A stretch of 64,000 bases of DNA, from assembly GCA_015654595.1 (NCBI GenBank), contig JAATGQ010000013.1, positions 1 through 64,000 on the forward strand, written 5' to 3'. Positions 49,193 through 59,344 of this stretch are shown here, piece after piece. Position numbers and translations under genes: made by a program. The notes below the pieces were generated by a model that had not been told where the DNA came from, ran no database searches, and worked only from the letters and a program-made list of their open reading frames with translations. The stretch's first letter is position 1; every line of letters starts with the position of its first letter. This DNA comes from Chitinophagales bacterium (GTDB lineage Bacteria; Bacteroidota; Bacteroidia; Chitinophagales; Chitinophagaceae).

Positions 49193-52100
49193 ATGATCAA
49201 GATCATTCCTGGCGGAGCTTTGCCCAACCGAAAGCTGATGCCAACCAAAACTATTATGGCGATGAGATTTACTGCTTTTTTTCTGTTGATTGCCGTGCTC
49301 CACGTCTCTGCGGAGGGGCTGGCTCAAAAAGTCTCCCTGCATGAACAGGGTGCGTCTTTGAAGAAGATCTTTAAAGAGATCAAGACGCAGACGGGTTTTG
49401 TTTTCTTTTACAAGGCAGGGTTGCTGGACAGGACGCATCCCGTTTCGATCGACGTGACCAATGAAGAGTTGCCCGAGGTCCTGGGCAAATGTTTTTATGG
49501 CCAGCCGGTGACTTTCAACATCGTCAATAAGACGATCGTGGTGAGTCCAAGGGGAGAGGCATCCGTTGTTATGCCTTCTGTTGAAGCTGTCGATACCGTC
49601 CCGAAGACTATTATCGCATGGGGAAGGGTTGTGGACGGCGCTGGAAGGCCTTTGGCAGGCGCAAACGTCTCCGGCAAAGGAAAAGATGCCAAACACGGGA
49701 TTACTACGGATAAGGATGGGCAGTTTAAACTGCCGATACTGCCAGGCGCTACACTGGTGATCAGTTATATCGGTTTTATACCGGCGGAGGTAAAGATCAA
49801 GGATGGGTATGAAGTGGCCATCGTACTGACACCTGGGGCAAAGGAGCAGATGACCAATATGGTCGTAACGGGTTACCAGGTGATCAATAAAGAAAGTTTT
49901 ACAGGGAACGCGATCACCGTATCGGGTGACGAGCTGAAAAAGGTCAACCCGAATAATATCCTGCAAAGCTTGTCGGTTTATGATCCTTCTTTCAATATCG
50001 CTACTAACAATATCGCAGGATCCAATCCGAATGTGCTGCCAAGTATAAATGTTCGCGGGTCTACGGCGCTGCCCACGAGTAACAGTTCGGTGCTTTCCCG
50101 TACCGATCTGTCGAGCAATGTCAATCTCCCGACCTTTATCCTGGATGGCTATGAAGTTACCCTGGAGAAGGTTTTTGACCTTGATGTCAACCGGATCCAG
50201 TCTGTCACCTTACTTAAGGATGCAGCGGCAACGGCGGTATACGGTTCAAGGGCGGCTAATGGAGTCATGGTTATAACGACTAAGGCGCCAAAGGAAGGCA
50301 AGCTGCAGGTGTATTACAATTATGAGTTTACGCCCAGCACTCCGGATCTGTCGGCCTATCATGTGTTGAATGCTTCACAAAAGCTGCAGTATGAGAAGCT
50401 GGCAGGGCTTTATAATGCAGGTTCGACTTATCAGTCACAGGACCAGCTGGATGCCTTATACTACCAGAAATTGTTGAGTGTCGTCAGTGGTGTCAATACA
50501 TACTGGCTATCTCAACCTTTACAGACAGCATTGGGGGAAAAGCATTCCCTGTTTGTCGAGGGTGGTACGCAGCAGGTCCGTTATGGCATCGATATGCAGT
50601 ATCAGACTTCTCCCGGCGTCATGAAAGAGTCGGGGCGTGACAGGTATGGTATAGCCGTCGATCTTTCTTATAGCCCCACTTCTGTTTTTATATTTAAGAA
50701 TGAATTGTCTGTTCAGCAGGTCAATACGAGGGCATCCAACTATGGTAATTTCGCGGATTATGTCCGGATGAACCCTTACTATGCAAAGACAGACAGCACG
50801 GGACATATTCTGCAGGAGGTGGATAGCTATGTAAAGAATACAGGTTATAATGGCACGAGTCAATACCAGGCTGAAGTTATTTTGAATCCCCTTTATGAGT
50901 CGACGCTTGGGAGTTTTAATAAGGCCCGGTACCTGGAGTTCACAGATAACTTTTCCGCCGAATGGAATATCGTCAGGGGCCTTCGGCTGCGAACGGTGCT
51001 CAGCTATGATAAAAAGAATTCCAGTTCAGACTTCTTTGTTTCTCCGTTGAGCAATCAGTTCTATTTTTATTCTGCCAGTCAGGCCAGCCAGAGGGGAACC
51101 TATACCTATGGCGAGGATGAAGGGAATACATTTGACGGAAGTATCACACTCAACTACAATCGTCAGCTGGGGCCGCAATTCTTTAACCTGGCGTTGGGCG
51201 CCAATGCGCATACTTTTTCGACAGATTCAAAGACGTTCGAAGCCCAGGGATTTGCGAATGACCGCTTTACCAATATCGGTTTTGCGGCAGGATATACTCC
51301 GGGTTCTACGCCTGGCGGCGATTTTGCCAAGCAGCGTTTGTTTGGCAGCTTTTTAAGCCTGAACTATTCCTGGCTGAATAAATATTTGCTGGATGTATCC
51401 GTGCGTGCCGATGGTTCTTCGCAGTTTGGAGCCAATAACCGAGTTGCTCCTTTCTGGGCGGTGGGGCTTGGCTGGAACCTGCACAAGGAGAAATTTCTGC
51501 AGAATACCGTTGTCAGTCAGCTGAGGCTGCGTACGAGCACTGGTATTACCGGGTCAGTATCGTTCCCTCCCTATATGTCGCAGACGACCTATAGCTACTA
51601 TACCACCAACTGGTACTCTACGGGTGTAGGCGCCGTCGTTAATGCTTATGGCAATGAGGGTCTGAAATGGCAGCAAACCCGCAACTACGACGTTGGGATG
51701 GATTTGGGGCTTTTCAAGGATAAGATCGTCATTTCTCCCCGCTATTACTACAAACTGACGCACGGATTGCTGGCAGACATACAGCTGCCGCCTTCTACCG
51801 GATTCAGTTCTTATACGGCGAATCTCGGAGACATGGCCAACAAGGGCTGGGAGCTTAATTTTAAGGTGACGACTTTTAAGGACAAGGATTGGAATACCAG
51901 CGTATTTACCAACCTGGTACACAATACCAACGTGATCAAGAAGATCTCCAATTCTCTTGAAAGTTATAATCAAAAGGCAAACGATGCGCAGACTTCCGAT
52001 TCATCATTGAGGTCTTCGCCGCTGATGCACTACAAAGAGGGACAGGCGCTTAACGAGATCTATGCCGTTAAATCTCTTGGGATCGATCCGCAGAACGGCC

Positions 52101-52630
52101 GGGAGATCTTTGTTAAACGGGATGGAACGCATACCTATAATTATGATGCGAACGATAATGTACCTGTTGCTGATCCTACGCCCAAAGTGCAGGGCTCGTT
52201 CGGTGCTTCTATCGGTTATAAAGCCTTTCAGCTCAACGCTATCTTTACTACTTCACTGGGAGGAAAGGATTACAACCAGACACTTGCGGACAGGGTAGAT
52301 GATGCCGATCCCCGTTATAATGTCGATAGTCGGGCTTTGACGAATCGCTGGAAGAATCCGGGTGACCATGCCGAGTTCAAGAATATTGCCGATCAGAGTG
52401 TCACCTATCCCACGAGCCGGTTTATACAAAATCTGAACACGCTTGATTTCAGCAGTCTTTACATGTCTTATGATTTTCCTAAGAATGTTTATTCCAGGTG
52501 GACGCTGAAAAATTTGAGGCTGGCTTTTACTATGAACGATCTTTTCTTCTGGTCGTCCGAGAAGATCGAACGCGGGATCGATTATCCGTATGCCCGCAGC
52601 TTTACATTCTCCGTTCAAACGAGTCTTTAA
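49193..52630 (+). CDS. SusC/RagA family TonB-dependent transporter with STN signalling domain
   Basis: 1145 residues from ATG at 49193; the signal peptide proper begins at MRFTAFFLLIAVLHVSA, so ATG at 49262 is an alternative. The STN domain (about residues 45-125) contains SLKKIFKEIKTQTGFVFFYK. It is followed by a carboxypeptidase-regulatory-like fold (KHGITTDKDGQFKLPILPGA), the TonB plug (NMVVTGYQVINKESFTGNAI; DAAATAVYGSRAANGVMVIT) and a long outer membrane barrel ending with an aromatic residue near SFTFSVQTSL. STN couples substrate binding to the FecR protein encoded upstream. It pairs with the SusD gene 10 bp downstream. Confidence 0.95.
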   Translation: MIKIIPGGALPNRKLMPTKTIMAMRFTAFFLLIAVLHVSAEGLAQKVSLHEQGASLKKIFKEIKTQTGFVFFYKAGLLDRTHPVSIDVTNEELPEVLGKCFYGQPVTFNIVNKTIVVSPRGEASVVMPSVEAVDTVPKTIIAWGRVVDGAGRPLAGANVSGKGKDAKHGITTDKDGQFKLPILPGATLVISYIGFIPAEVKIKDGYEVAIVLTPGAKEQMTNMVVTGYQVINKESFTGNAITVSGDELKKVNPNNILQSLSVYDPSFNIATNNIAGSNPNVLPSINVRGSTALPTSNSSVLSRTDLSSNVNLPTFILDGYEVTLEKVFDLDVNRIQSVTLLKDAAATAVYGSRAANGVMVITTKAPKEGKLQVYYNYEFTPSTPDLSAYHVLNASQKLQYEKLAGLYNAGSTYQSQDQLDALYYQKLLSVVSGVNTYWLSQPLQTALGEKHSLFVEGGTQQVRYGIDMQYQTSPGVMKESGRDRYGIAVDLSYSPTSVFIFKNELSVQQVNTRASNYGNFADYVRMNPYYAKTDSTGHILQEVDSYVKNTGYNGTSQYQAEVILNPLYESTLGSFNKARYLEFTDNFSAEWNIVRGLRLRTVLSYDKKNSSSDFFVSPLSNQFYFYSASQASQRGTYTYGEDEGNTFDGSITLNYNRQLGPQFFNLALGANAHTFSTDSKTFEAQGFANDRFTNIGFAAGYTPGSTPGGDFAKQRLFGSFLSLNYSWLNKYLLDVSVRADGSSQFGANNRVAPFWAVGLGWNLHKEKFLQNTVVSQLRLRTSTGITGSVSFPPYMSQTTYSYYTTNWYSTGVGAVVNAYGNEGLKWQQTRNYDVGMDLGLFKDKIVISPRYYYKLTHGLLADIQLPPSTGFSSYTANLGDMANKGWELNFKVTTFKDKDWNTSVFTNLVHNTNVIKKISNSLESYNQKANDAQTSDSSLRSSPLMHYKEGQALNEIYAVKSLGIDPQNGREIFVKRDGTHTYNYDANDNVPVADPTPKVQGSFGASIGYKAFQLNAIFTTSLGGKDYNQTLADRVDDADPRYNVDSRALTNRWKNPGDHAEFKNIADQSVTYPTSRFIQNLNTLDFSSLYMSYDFPKNVYSRWTLKNLRLAFTMNDLFFWSSEKIERGIDYPYARSFTFSVQTSL

Positions 52631-52640
52631 ACTATTTACA

Positions 52641-54092
52641 ATGAAAAGATCAATTATATATTTATTGGTAACAGTTGTTGCAGTAAGCTCCTGCAAAAAA
52701 TGGCTGAATGTTCAGCCCGAATCGCAGATCGATTCTGATCAGCTGTTCTCCACGGCTCAGGGATATGAGGAAGCGCTGGACGGCGTATACACCCGTTGCA
52801 GCCAGGGAGATTTGTATGGTACCGAGCTGACGGTCGGATTGCCGGACGTGTTGGCGCTGGACTGGTCGATCAGCCCGGGGTCCGATTACCTGGGGTATTT
52901 ACAATCGTCTATTTATAATTACAAGGATCCGACTTTTGTCAGCAAAAAGGATGGTATCTGGTCAGGATTGTACAATGCCATTACGAATGACAATCTGCTG
53001 CTGCAGCACCTAGATTCCGGTAAAGTGCTGTCCAGCACCGAGTACATGCTGATAAAAGGCGAGGCGTTGGCTTTGCGGGCTTATTTACACTTTGATGTGA
53101 CGCGTCTGTTCGCTCCTTCTTATGTTACGGCAGCGAGTACGGCGACTATTCCTTATGTAACAACTTATTCCAACCAGGTAACGCCTTTTTCTTCCGTTTC
53201 CGATGTGCTCAATCTTTGCATTAAGGATCTGACCCAGGCTAAGGCTTTACTGAAGCAATCGGATCCTATTGTTACAGCGGCGTACAAAGTCGGTTATCCC
53301 AACGATACCGCAGCAAAGGAAACGGCTTCGTCCGATCTGTTCCTGCAGAACAGAAGGCATCGGTTGAATTACTATGCCGTTTGCGGCGAATTGGCCAGGA
53401 TCTACCTGTATATGAACGACAGGACGGATGCGCTGGCTAACGCAATGGAGGTGATCAATGCACGGAAGTTCCCCTGGGCGGACCCTACCTATTTCAACAA
53501 TGCCAATCCCCAGCTGAAGGATCGTATTTTGTATACCGAGCTATTGTTTTGCTGGGATATTCCAACGATGACCAATACGATGATCGGCTACTTCGGGTCG
53601 GGTCTTAATGGTTTGACGATTACTCCTGATATGGGCGCGACCATCTATGAGGCCAATGGTGTAGGAGGAGAAGATTACCGCTATTCACAATGGTGGACGC
53701 CGGGCTCTTATCTTTCGTTCAACAAATACAAGCGGGATGTTGATACTAATTTGCATCCGCTGGTGGCGCCTGCGCTGCGTCTGAGCGAATGCTACTACAT
53801 AGCGGCAGAGTGTACATACCCGGATAATCCGAGCCTGGCGATGCAATATGTGGATACGGTGCGTCTGAACCGAAATATCGGTGAACCTTTGACGGCTGCC
53901 AGCCAGGACGACTTTATGACGCAGCTGGTGAGCGAGGCCCGTAAAGAGTTTTATGGAGAGGGGCAGATATTTTACATGTACAAGCGTCTTAACCGGGGAA
54001 TAGTAGGACCTACGAGTATCGTCAATGCTCCATCCAATTCCGTTTTTGTCCTTCCGCTGCCGGTTAACGAGCAGGAATACGGAGGAAGATAA
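52641..54092 (+). CDS. SusD/RagB family substrate-binding lipoprotein
   Basis: 483 residues from ATG at 52641 (MKRSIIYLLVTVVAVSSCKK), lipobox Cys18. RagB/SusD features: KWLNVQPESQIDSDQLFSTA, EEALDGVYTRCSQGDLYG, the TPR-like helices with KGEALALRAYLHFDVTRLFA, YYAVCGELARIYLYMNDRTD, and the C-terminal RLSECYYIAAECTYPDNPSL plus LVSEARKEFYGEGQIFYMYK. It caps the SusC barrel on the cell surface and binds the substrate. The nature of the substrate cannot be read from the sequence; no glycosidase accompanies the pair. Confidence 0.95.
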   Translation: MKRSIIYLLVTVVAVSSCKKWLNVQPESQIDSDQLFSTAQGYEEALDGVYTRCSQGDLYGTELTVGLPDVLALDWSISPGSDYLGYLQSSIYNYKDPTFVSKKDGIWSGLYNAITNDNLLLQHLDSGKVLSSTEYMLIKGEALALRAYLHFDVTRLFAPSYVTAASTATIPYVTTYSNQVTPFSSVSDVLNLCIKDLTQAKALLKQSDPIVTAAYKVGYPNDTAAKETASSDLFLQNRRHRLNYYAVCGELARIYLYMNDRTDALANAMEVINARKFPWADPTYFNNANPQLKDRILYTELLFCWDIPTMTNTMIGYFGSGLNGLTITPDMGATIYEANGVGGEDYRYSQWWTPGSYLSFNKYKRDVDTNLHPLVAPALRLSECYYIAAECTYPDNPSLAMQYVDTVRLNRNIGEPLTAASQDDFMTQLVSEARKEFYGEGQIFYMYKRLNRGIVGPTSIVNAPSNSVFVLPLPVNEQEYGGR

Positions 54093-54118
54093 TCTCTCAA
54101 CATCAAATTGCAGTGATC

Positions 54119-54946
54119 ATGAACAAAATATATAATCTACCGGCGGTACTGGCGCTTATGACTTTACTGGCCGGGTGTCATAAAGATACCATCCCATTGT
54201 ATTCTCAGCCGATGGGGAATGTCTATTTCAACTTTTCAGGAGGTGATAGCGTCACTTATACCTTTTCATACAACCCCGGCCTGCCTTCCGATACCGTCTG
54301 GCTGCCGATCCAGATATCCGGGAACCAGTCGAAAGGTATCTTGTATTATAAGGCTATGGTATTGGACAGCGGTACTACGGCTGTCAAGGGATTGGATTAT
54401 CAGCCTTTGCTGGATTCATTTCAGATCCCGGCGAATACAGGGATCGACTCGATGCCAGTTATCGTATACAGCCAGGATACCTTGCTGAAGCAGCAGTCGG
54501 TAGCGTTGAACATCCGGCTGGTGCCATCCGGCTCGCTCGGCACGCAGATCGCAGATATGATCAATGCCAAAGTGATCATATCCGATAAGCTTGAAAAGCC
54601 CAGCTGGTGGGACTTATGGGGACTAACCAACTATTCTGACGAGAAGTATGAGTTGTATATCATTGCGACCGGCGGCAGGAATGATTTGCCAACGGGGTCC
54701 GACTACGGGTTATATGCGCCGGAGGCGTTATATTTTATCGGACAGATGAATAATCTTATATCGGACCCGGTCACCTGGATTGCGCAAAATCCTTCCAGAG
54801 ATTATGTATTGGTAAAGCAGCCGGACGGAACTTACCGGTTCTACAATACGGCCACACCTGATTCTTATATGCCGGTGGTATATAACGCATCGGTCAGCAG
54901 GTATTATTTTGTTCAGAAGTCCGGGGGATACGTCACGCCGAACTAA
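54119..54946 (+). CDS. DUF4843 domain lipoprotein
   Basis: 275 residues; ATG at 54119 gives MNKIYNLPAVLALMTLLAGC with Cys20 as the lipid anchor. The beta-sandwich body has VYFNFSGGDSVTYTFSYNPG, VWLPIQISGNQSKGILYYKA, TTAVKGLDYQPLLDSFQIPA and QSVALNIRLVPSGSLGT, a DUF4843 pattern. It begins 26 bp after the SusD stop codon and precedes the PKD-like gene by 12 bp. Such proteins recur in SusC/SusD loci as likely surface accessory binders; the ligand is unknown. Confidence 0.85.
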   Translation: MNKIYNLPAVLALMTLLAGCHKDTIPLYSQPMGNVYFNFSGGDSVTYTFSYNPGLPSDTVWLPIQISGNQSKGILYYKAMVLDSGTTAVKGLDYQPLLDSFQIPANTGIDSMPVIVYSQDTLLKQQSVALNIRLVPSGSLGTQIADMINAKVIISDKLEKPSWWDLWGLTNYSDEKYELYIIATGGRNDLPTGSDYGLYAPEALYFIGQMNNLISDPVTWIAQNPSRDYVLVKQPDGTYRFYNTATPDSYMPVVYNASVSRYYFVQKSGGYVTPN

Positions 54947-54958
54947 AAAAACATTACT

Positions 54959-56386
54959 ATGCAACGAATTACTTTTTTTATACTTTTTTCACTGACTGTA
55001 GCTTTAACCTCCTGCTACAAGGACAAGGGCAACTATACATATCATGTGCCGGCGGCGCCTGTCGTAGCCAACCTGGATACCGTTTATGAGGCTACTGTCG
55101 GGGATTCACTTTTTGTCAAACCCGATATTACCTTCAGCGGTAAGGACAAGCTGGGCTACGAGTGGCGGGTAGACGTGCCGGAGCAGTTGAAATCCTTTTA
55201 CTTCTATGGACCTGAACTAAGGATGCTATTTTCCTTTTCGGCCCAACGCTATTCCGCCAGGCTGGCGATCATCGACAGCAGTAATCAAATGGAATATGTT
55301 TTTCCATTCAAGATACAGGGGAATACGATCTATTCGAACGGGATACTGGTGTTGAGCAATGAGTCGGGAACATCGCAGCTTTCATTCGTAAAACCGGACA
55401 GCACTGTTCAGCCGAGGGTATATGCGGCGATCAACCAGCATGACCTGCCTGCTAACGGCCAACAGATCATCGGCCTGTATAATCAGTTCCTTGCCGGCGG
55501 CTATCTGTTCAACTATTGGATCCTTTCTTCTTCGGGTGACAATCCTGGGGTGGAAATCGATCCCAATACCCTGACGGATGTCAGGACGCTGCGGGATAAC
55601 TTTTTTTCTCCTCCTGCTACTATTGCGCCGGGATATTTTGTCAATAATCCGGGCAATGGCGCGATGATCGGCGTACTCAATAACCAGATGTGGGCCGGGG
55701 CCTATCAGACTTCTCCTTACTCTGCTATTTACAATAATTTCAGCCTGCCGGCCAGCGGTAATTACAGATTGTATAAAAAGGCGGTTATCAACAACGATCA
55801 GGGGTACTATCTTGGATATGATCTCGATAAAAAGCAGGTTGCCGCTTTTATGAACTATGGGACGCCTACTTATGTGGGGACGTCGTACCAGGATACCACC
55901 AAAAAGCCGTTTGATCCGGCCAATATGGGCCTGGATCCTCTTGAATTCGAGCAGATCAATGATCAGAACTGTTATGTGATCGGGACCAATGCCGACGATT
56001 CGGTCTATGTCATGGGGTTTGCAACCGATTATACCAATGGCCTTCTTACGCTGACCCCGTTATACAATCAGCCATTTCCGCGTCAGGACCTGGTTACAGC
56101 GTCGACGGTCTGGGCGGCTTCTTACCGGGAGCGCTTTTATATGAATAATGGTTCTACGATCTATGAATATAACCCGAAGAACCAGGCGATAACACCGCTT
56201 ACGACGACGTTCAATGGGACCGTTTCGATGCTGAAGGTATCTCCGGATGGGGGGACTTTGTATGTGGGTGTCGAGGGAAGTTTGTACTTTCTGGACGTAA
56301 GCGTTGGCAAAACGGGAAATATTCTCAGGAAGATCGATGGAATACCGGGGGCCCCGGTTGATATTTATTTACGTGGAAACTATTGA
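54959..56386 (+). CDS. PKD-like family lipoprotein
   Basis: 475 residues. Lipobox LTSC (Cys19), then CYKDKGNYTYHVPAAPVVAN, the typical start of this family. One or two PKD/Ig-like sandwiches follow (DTVYEATVGDSLFVKPDITF; LGYEWRVDVPEQLK; AQRYSARLAIIDSSNQMEYV). The C-terminal half has a propeller-like look, with SMLKVSPDGGTLYVGVEGSL. It starts 12 bp after the DUF4843 gene, so the two are cotranscribed. A substrate-binding surface role is inferred from the locus. The final segment GAPVDIYLRGNY overlaps the upstream region of the fusion protein gene. Confidence 0.88.
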   Translation: MQRITFFILFSLTVALTSCYKDKGNYTYHVPAAPVVANLDTVYEATVGDSLFVKPDITFSGKDKLGYEWRVDVPEQLKSFYFYGPELRMLFSFSAQRYSARLAIIDSSNQMEYVFPFKIQGNTIYSNGILVLSNESGTSQLSFVKPDSTVQPRVYAAINQHDLPANGQQIIGLYNQFLAGGYLFNYWILSSSGDNPGVEIDPNTLTDVRTLRDNFFSPPATIAPGYFVNNPGNGAMIGVLNNQMWAGAYQTSPYSAIYNNFSLPASGNYRLYKKAVINNDQGYYLGYDLDKKQVAAFMNYGTPTYVGTSYQDTTKKPFDPANMGLDPLEFEQINDQNCYVIGTNADDSVYVMGFATDYTNGLLTLTPLYNQPFPRQDLVTASTVWAASYRERFYMNNGSTIYEYNPKNQAITPLTTTFNGTVSMLKVSPDGGTLYVGVEGSLYFLDVSVGKTGNILRKIDGIPGAPVDIYLRGNY

Positions 56387-56397
56387 GATTAATGTAT

Positions 56398-59334
56398 ATG
56401 AATTATAAAGCCTTATTGTTTGCCGTCTTGCTGCCGGGGATGGCGGCTGCACAAGCGCCGGATTTTACGTTGAAGGGCCAGATCGGGCATTATAATGCAC
56501 CGGCGAAGATCTACTTCGATCATATGGAAGGCAGTACCGGTCATTCCGATTCGGCGGTGCTGGTGGATGGGAAGTTTTCTTTTAGCGGCAAACTGGACGG
56601 GCCTGGCGCGGTTCGCATGGTGTTTGCCCCAAAGGGAGATGGGAAGGAGAAGGCCATCTATACGGGGCAGGCGATCTATTTCTATATAGGAAAGGAGCAT
56701 ATTCGTATTGAATCCAAAGACTCGCTGACCAATGCGGTTATCAGCGGCTCGCCGGTTGATGCGGCGTACAATGCGTATAATAAGTATATCGGCGGCAGTA
56801 TCATGCAGGTGTCTGCAAAGGCCAACTATGAGTTTGGTCAGTTGACGGAGGAGCAGAAGAAAGATACATCGTTGACGAATGCGGTCGATCGTCGGTTCAG
56901 GCAGCGGGTGAAAGATCGTGCGGCCAAGGAGTGGGAGTTTGCGGCTTCGCACCCCCATGATTACTTTAGTCTGATCGCTTTGATGGAGCAGACAAGCAAT
57001 GCGGAAAATGCGCGTCGTGCGGCGTCGATCCTGGACGGGTTGGATGAATCTATCCGGACTTCTTTTGGCGGAAAGGCGTTTGCCGAGAAGATCGCGGCGT
57101 TGACGGCAATCGTGCCGGGCGCTATGGCGCCGGATTTTACCGAGAATGATACCTTGGGCAAACCCGTGACCTTGTCGGGGCTCAGAGGAAAATATGTGCT
57201 GGTGGATTTCTGGGCCAGCTGGTGTGGGCCCTGCCGGGCGGAAAATCCCAATTTAAAGGAGCAGTATGCGCTTTACAAGGATAAAGGATTTGAAGTGCTG
57301 CAGGTTTCTCTTGATGACAACAGGGGCAAGTGGGTGAATGCGATTCAAAAAGATGGCCTGCCCTGGCTGGAGATATCCGATCTGAAAGGATGGAACAATG
57401 CTGCGGGTAAGTTGTATGCCGTCAGCGGAGTACCTGCCAGCTTTTTGGTAGATCCGCAGGGTAAGATCGCAGCGACAAACCTGAGAGGCGAGGGGCTGAA
57501 TCAGCGGCTGGCGGAGATTTTTGGGGGTGGGGCTTCAACGGGGAGCATTCCGATGAAAGTCCTGTATGTCGGGTATGACCCGGCCCGGCCGATGCCGGAA
57601 AAGACGGTGTACTATATGATCCCCGATTCCTTGCTGCCTGGGATCTACCGGGCCCGGATGGCCGACTGGAAGAATTTTTTGACAAAGCAGTTCACCTCCG
57701 TGAAAGCGGTGGATGTGCGGGACTATACGGCGGGCATGTCCGATTCGGTGGATGTGACGATCCTGGATGCGGGGCCGGTCTCATTGCCGGCTAACTTTGA
57801 CCGGCCGATGATCCTGATGCATGCGATGGCGCCGGATGTAGGGCTTCCGATCGGGTTGAAATTTGATTGGTATTGTCAGTGTCTGGAGGCGGATGCGCTG
57901 CATATACGAATGGAGCATCCAATCTTTCACACTCCGAACGAGGTGAAGCTGACCATAAAGGAAAAGCCGACGCCGGGTTCATTTTTTAATGGCTTTCAGG
58001 GAGCGGCTACGCCGGCGACTTTGCCGATGTGGCGGGTGAATACAAAGGGGTATGGAAACGGAGAGCCTTATCTGATCGGAATGGTTTCGCATGGAGAAGG
58101 GTTTGATGACTCGCCGGATGCCGAAGCGATATCCGGCGGCGTCTGTCTGAAGAATGCAGAGGCTGTGGCATTGGGAAGACAGGGCAATTACTTTATGTGG
58201 GGTTTCTCCGGCTCGCCGGATTATATGACGGAAGAGGCGCGTAAGGTTTTCGTAAATGCAGTCTGTTATATCCGTCAATTCGATCATCAGCTGCCGATGG
58301 TGAAGAAGGTGCAGATCGAGAACCGCGAATGGCTGGACGAGCAAATGTACAGGATTGACACGGCGACTTATCAGAAGGCGATCGCATCGAGAAAAGAGGG
58401 GAATATCCGGCTGAGGCGGATGCAGGATTCATTAAGAGCGCTGAAGGCAGAAGGGAAGGACATTGGCCGTAATAACGAGATGTTTTTAAAGATGCCGATG
58501 ACCGATGCCGTCCAGTCTTTTGAAGAGTATGTCAAAGGGTATGCCGGGGATGAGCTGTATGCAAAATATGGGACGAATACCGCGCTTTATAAAAAATACT
58601 ATCGCGACAATTACGAATATTTCTATCCGCAGGATACTTATTCCGTGCAACTGGACAAGGATGTACAGCGGCTGGGTATTTCCAACAGGAAAGTAGAAAT
58701 ACTGGAGAAATGTGTCCAGCTGTTGGAGAGGAACAAGGATACAGCTTTGGCAATGCGGGTGTTGAGGAGGTATACGGTAGAATCCTTTACAACGGCGGGG
58801 CAGTGGCGGAAGTGGTTATTGGAGAACAAGAGCCGGTTGTATTTTACCGAGTCGGGCGGGTTTAAATTTATGGTCAATACGAGAGCAGCTGCCGTGGCGC
58901 CGGTGGCGGCAAAGGCAGCCTCTTCCGGTAAGGCAGGGATGGTTCCGACGTCGGCCGATCCCGTTGCCGTCTCTGCGCATTGGGATGGAAAGATGGAAAA
59001 TGGCAAGCGGAAGCTGGTCGTGGATGCCAATATTTTGAAAGGCTGGCATATCTATGCATATGTTTCGAAGGAAAATCCGTTTATACAAACGGAGATGCTG
59101 CTGGAATTGCCGGAAGGCGGTGTAGTGGCCAAGGACTGGGAAAGTTCTCCGGGGTTACCTGTGCAGGGAAATGAGGGGCTTTATGTATATGAGGGGCATA
59201 CCGAATTTACCGTCGAGGTGGATTGTTCGAAGATAAAGACGGGTGCTACCGTTAAATGTGGGATGTTTTACCAGGTATGTGACAATACGAAGTGTTTTCC
59301 TCCCCGCAAAAAATGGGTAGAGATAAAAATTTAA
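56398..59334 (+). CDS. Multidomain periplasmic redox protein: DUF4369 + TlpA-like + central domain + DsbD-alpha-like
   Basis: 978 residues from ATG at 56398 (MNYKALLFAVLLPGMAAAQA, a signal peptide); ATG at 56392 is an alternative. Residues ~22-120 match DUF4369 (FTLKGQIGHYNAPAKIYFDH; DSAVLVDGKFSFSGKLDGP). Residues ~235-375 are a TlpA/AhpC-type thioredoxin with W275-C-G-P-C279 in DFWASWCGPCRAENPNLKE. Residues ~385-620 are unassigned; MWGFSGSPDYMTEEARKVFV and the surrounding order look ThuA- or amidotransferase-like. The last ~110 residues (HWDGKMENGKRKLVVDANIL onward) fit the DsbD alpha domain, with cysteines at 954, 961 and 966 (VCDNTKCFPP). A single chain could pass electrons between the two redox domains. 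It is in the SusC/SusD operon. Confidence 0.78.
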   Translation: MNYKALLFAVLLPGMAAAQAPDFTLKGQIGHYNAPAKIYFDHMEGSTGHSDSAVLVDGKFSFSGKLDGPGAVRMVFAPKGDGKEKAIYTGQAIYFYIGKEHIRIESKDSLTNAVISGSPVDAAYNAYNKYIGGSIMQVSAKANYEFGQLTEEQKKDTSLTNAVDRRFRQRVKDRAAKEWEFAASHPHDYFSLIALMEQTSNAENARRAASILDGLDESIRTSFGGKAFAEKIAALTAIVPGAMAPDFTENDTLGKPVTLSGLRGKYVLVDFWASWCGPCRAENPNLKEQYALYKDKGFEVLQVSLDDNRGKWVNAIQKDGLPWLEISDLKGWNNAAGKLYAVSGVPASFLVDPQGKIAATNLRGEGLNQRLAEIFGGGASTGSIPMKVLYVGYDPARPMPEKTVYYMIPDSLLPGIYRARMADWKNFLTKQFTSVKAVDVRDYTAGMSDSVDVTILDAGPVSLPANFDRPMILMHAMAPDVGLPIGLKFDWYCQCLEADALHIRMEHPIFHTPNEVKLTIKEKPTPGSFFNGFQGAATPATLPMWRVNTKGYGNGEPYLIGMVSHGEGFDDSPDAEAISGGVCLKNAEAVALGRQGNYFMWGFSGSPDYMTEEARKVFVNAVCYIRQFDHQLPMVKKVQIENREWLDEQMYRIDTATYQKAIASRKEGNIRLRRMQDSLRALKAEGKDIGRNNEMFLKMPMTDAVQSFEEYVKGYAGDELYAKYGTNTALYKKYYRDNYEYFYPQDTYSVQLDKDVQRLGISNRKVEILEKCVQLLERNKDTALAMRVLRRYTVESFTTAGQWRKWLLENKSRLYFTESGGFKFMVNTRAAAVAPVAAKAASSGKAGMVPTSADPVAVSAHWDGKMENGKRKLVVDANILKGWHIYAYVSKENPFIQTEMLLELPEGGVVAKDWESSPGLPVQGNEGLYVYEGHTEFTVEVDCSKIKTGATVKCGMFYQVCDNTKCFPPRKKWVEIKI

Positions 59335-59344
59335 ATCCGTATTT

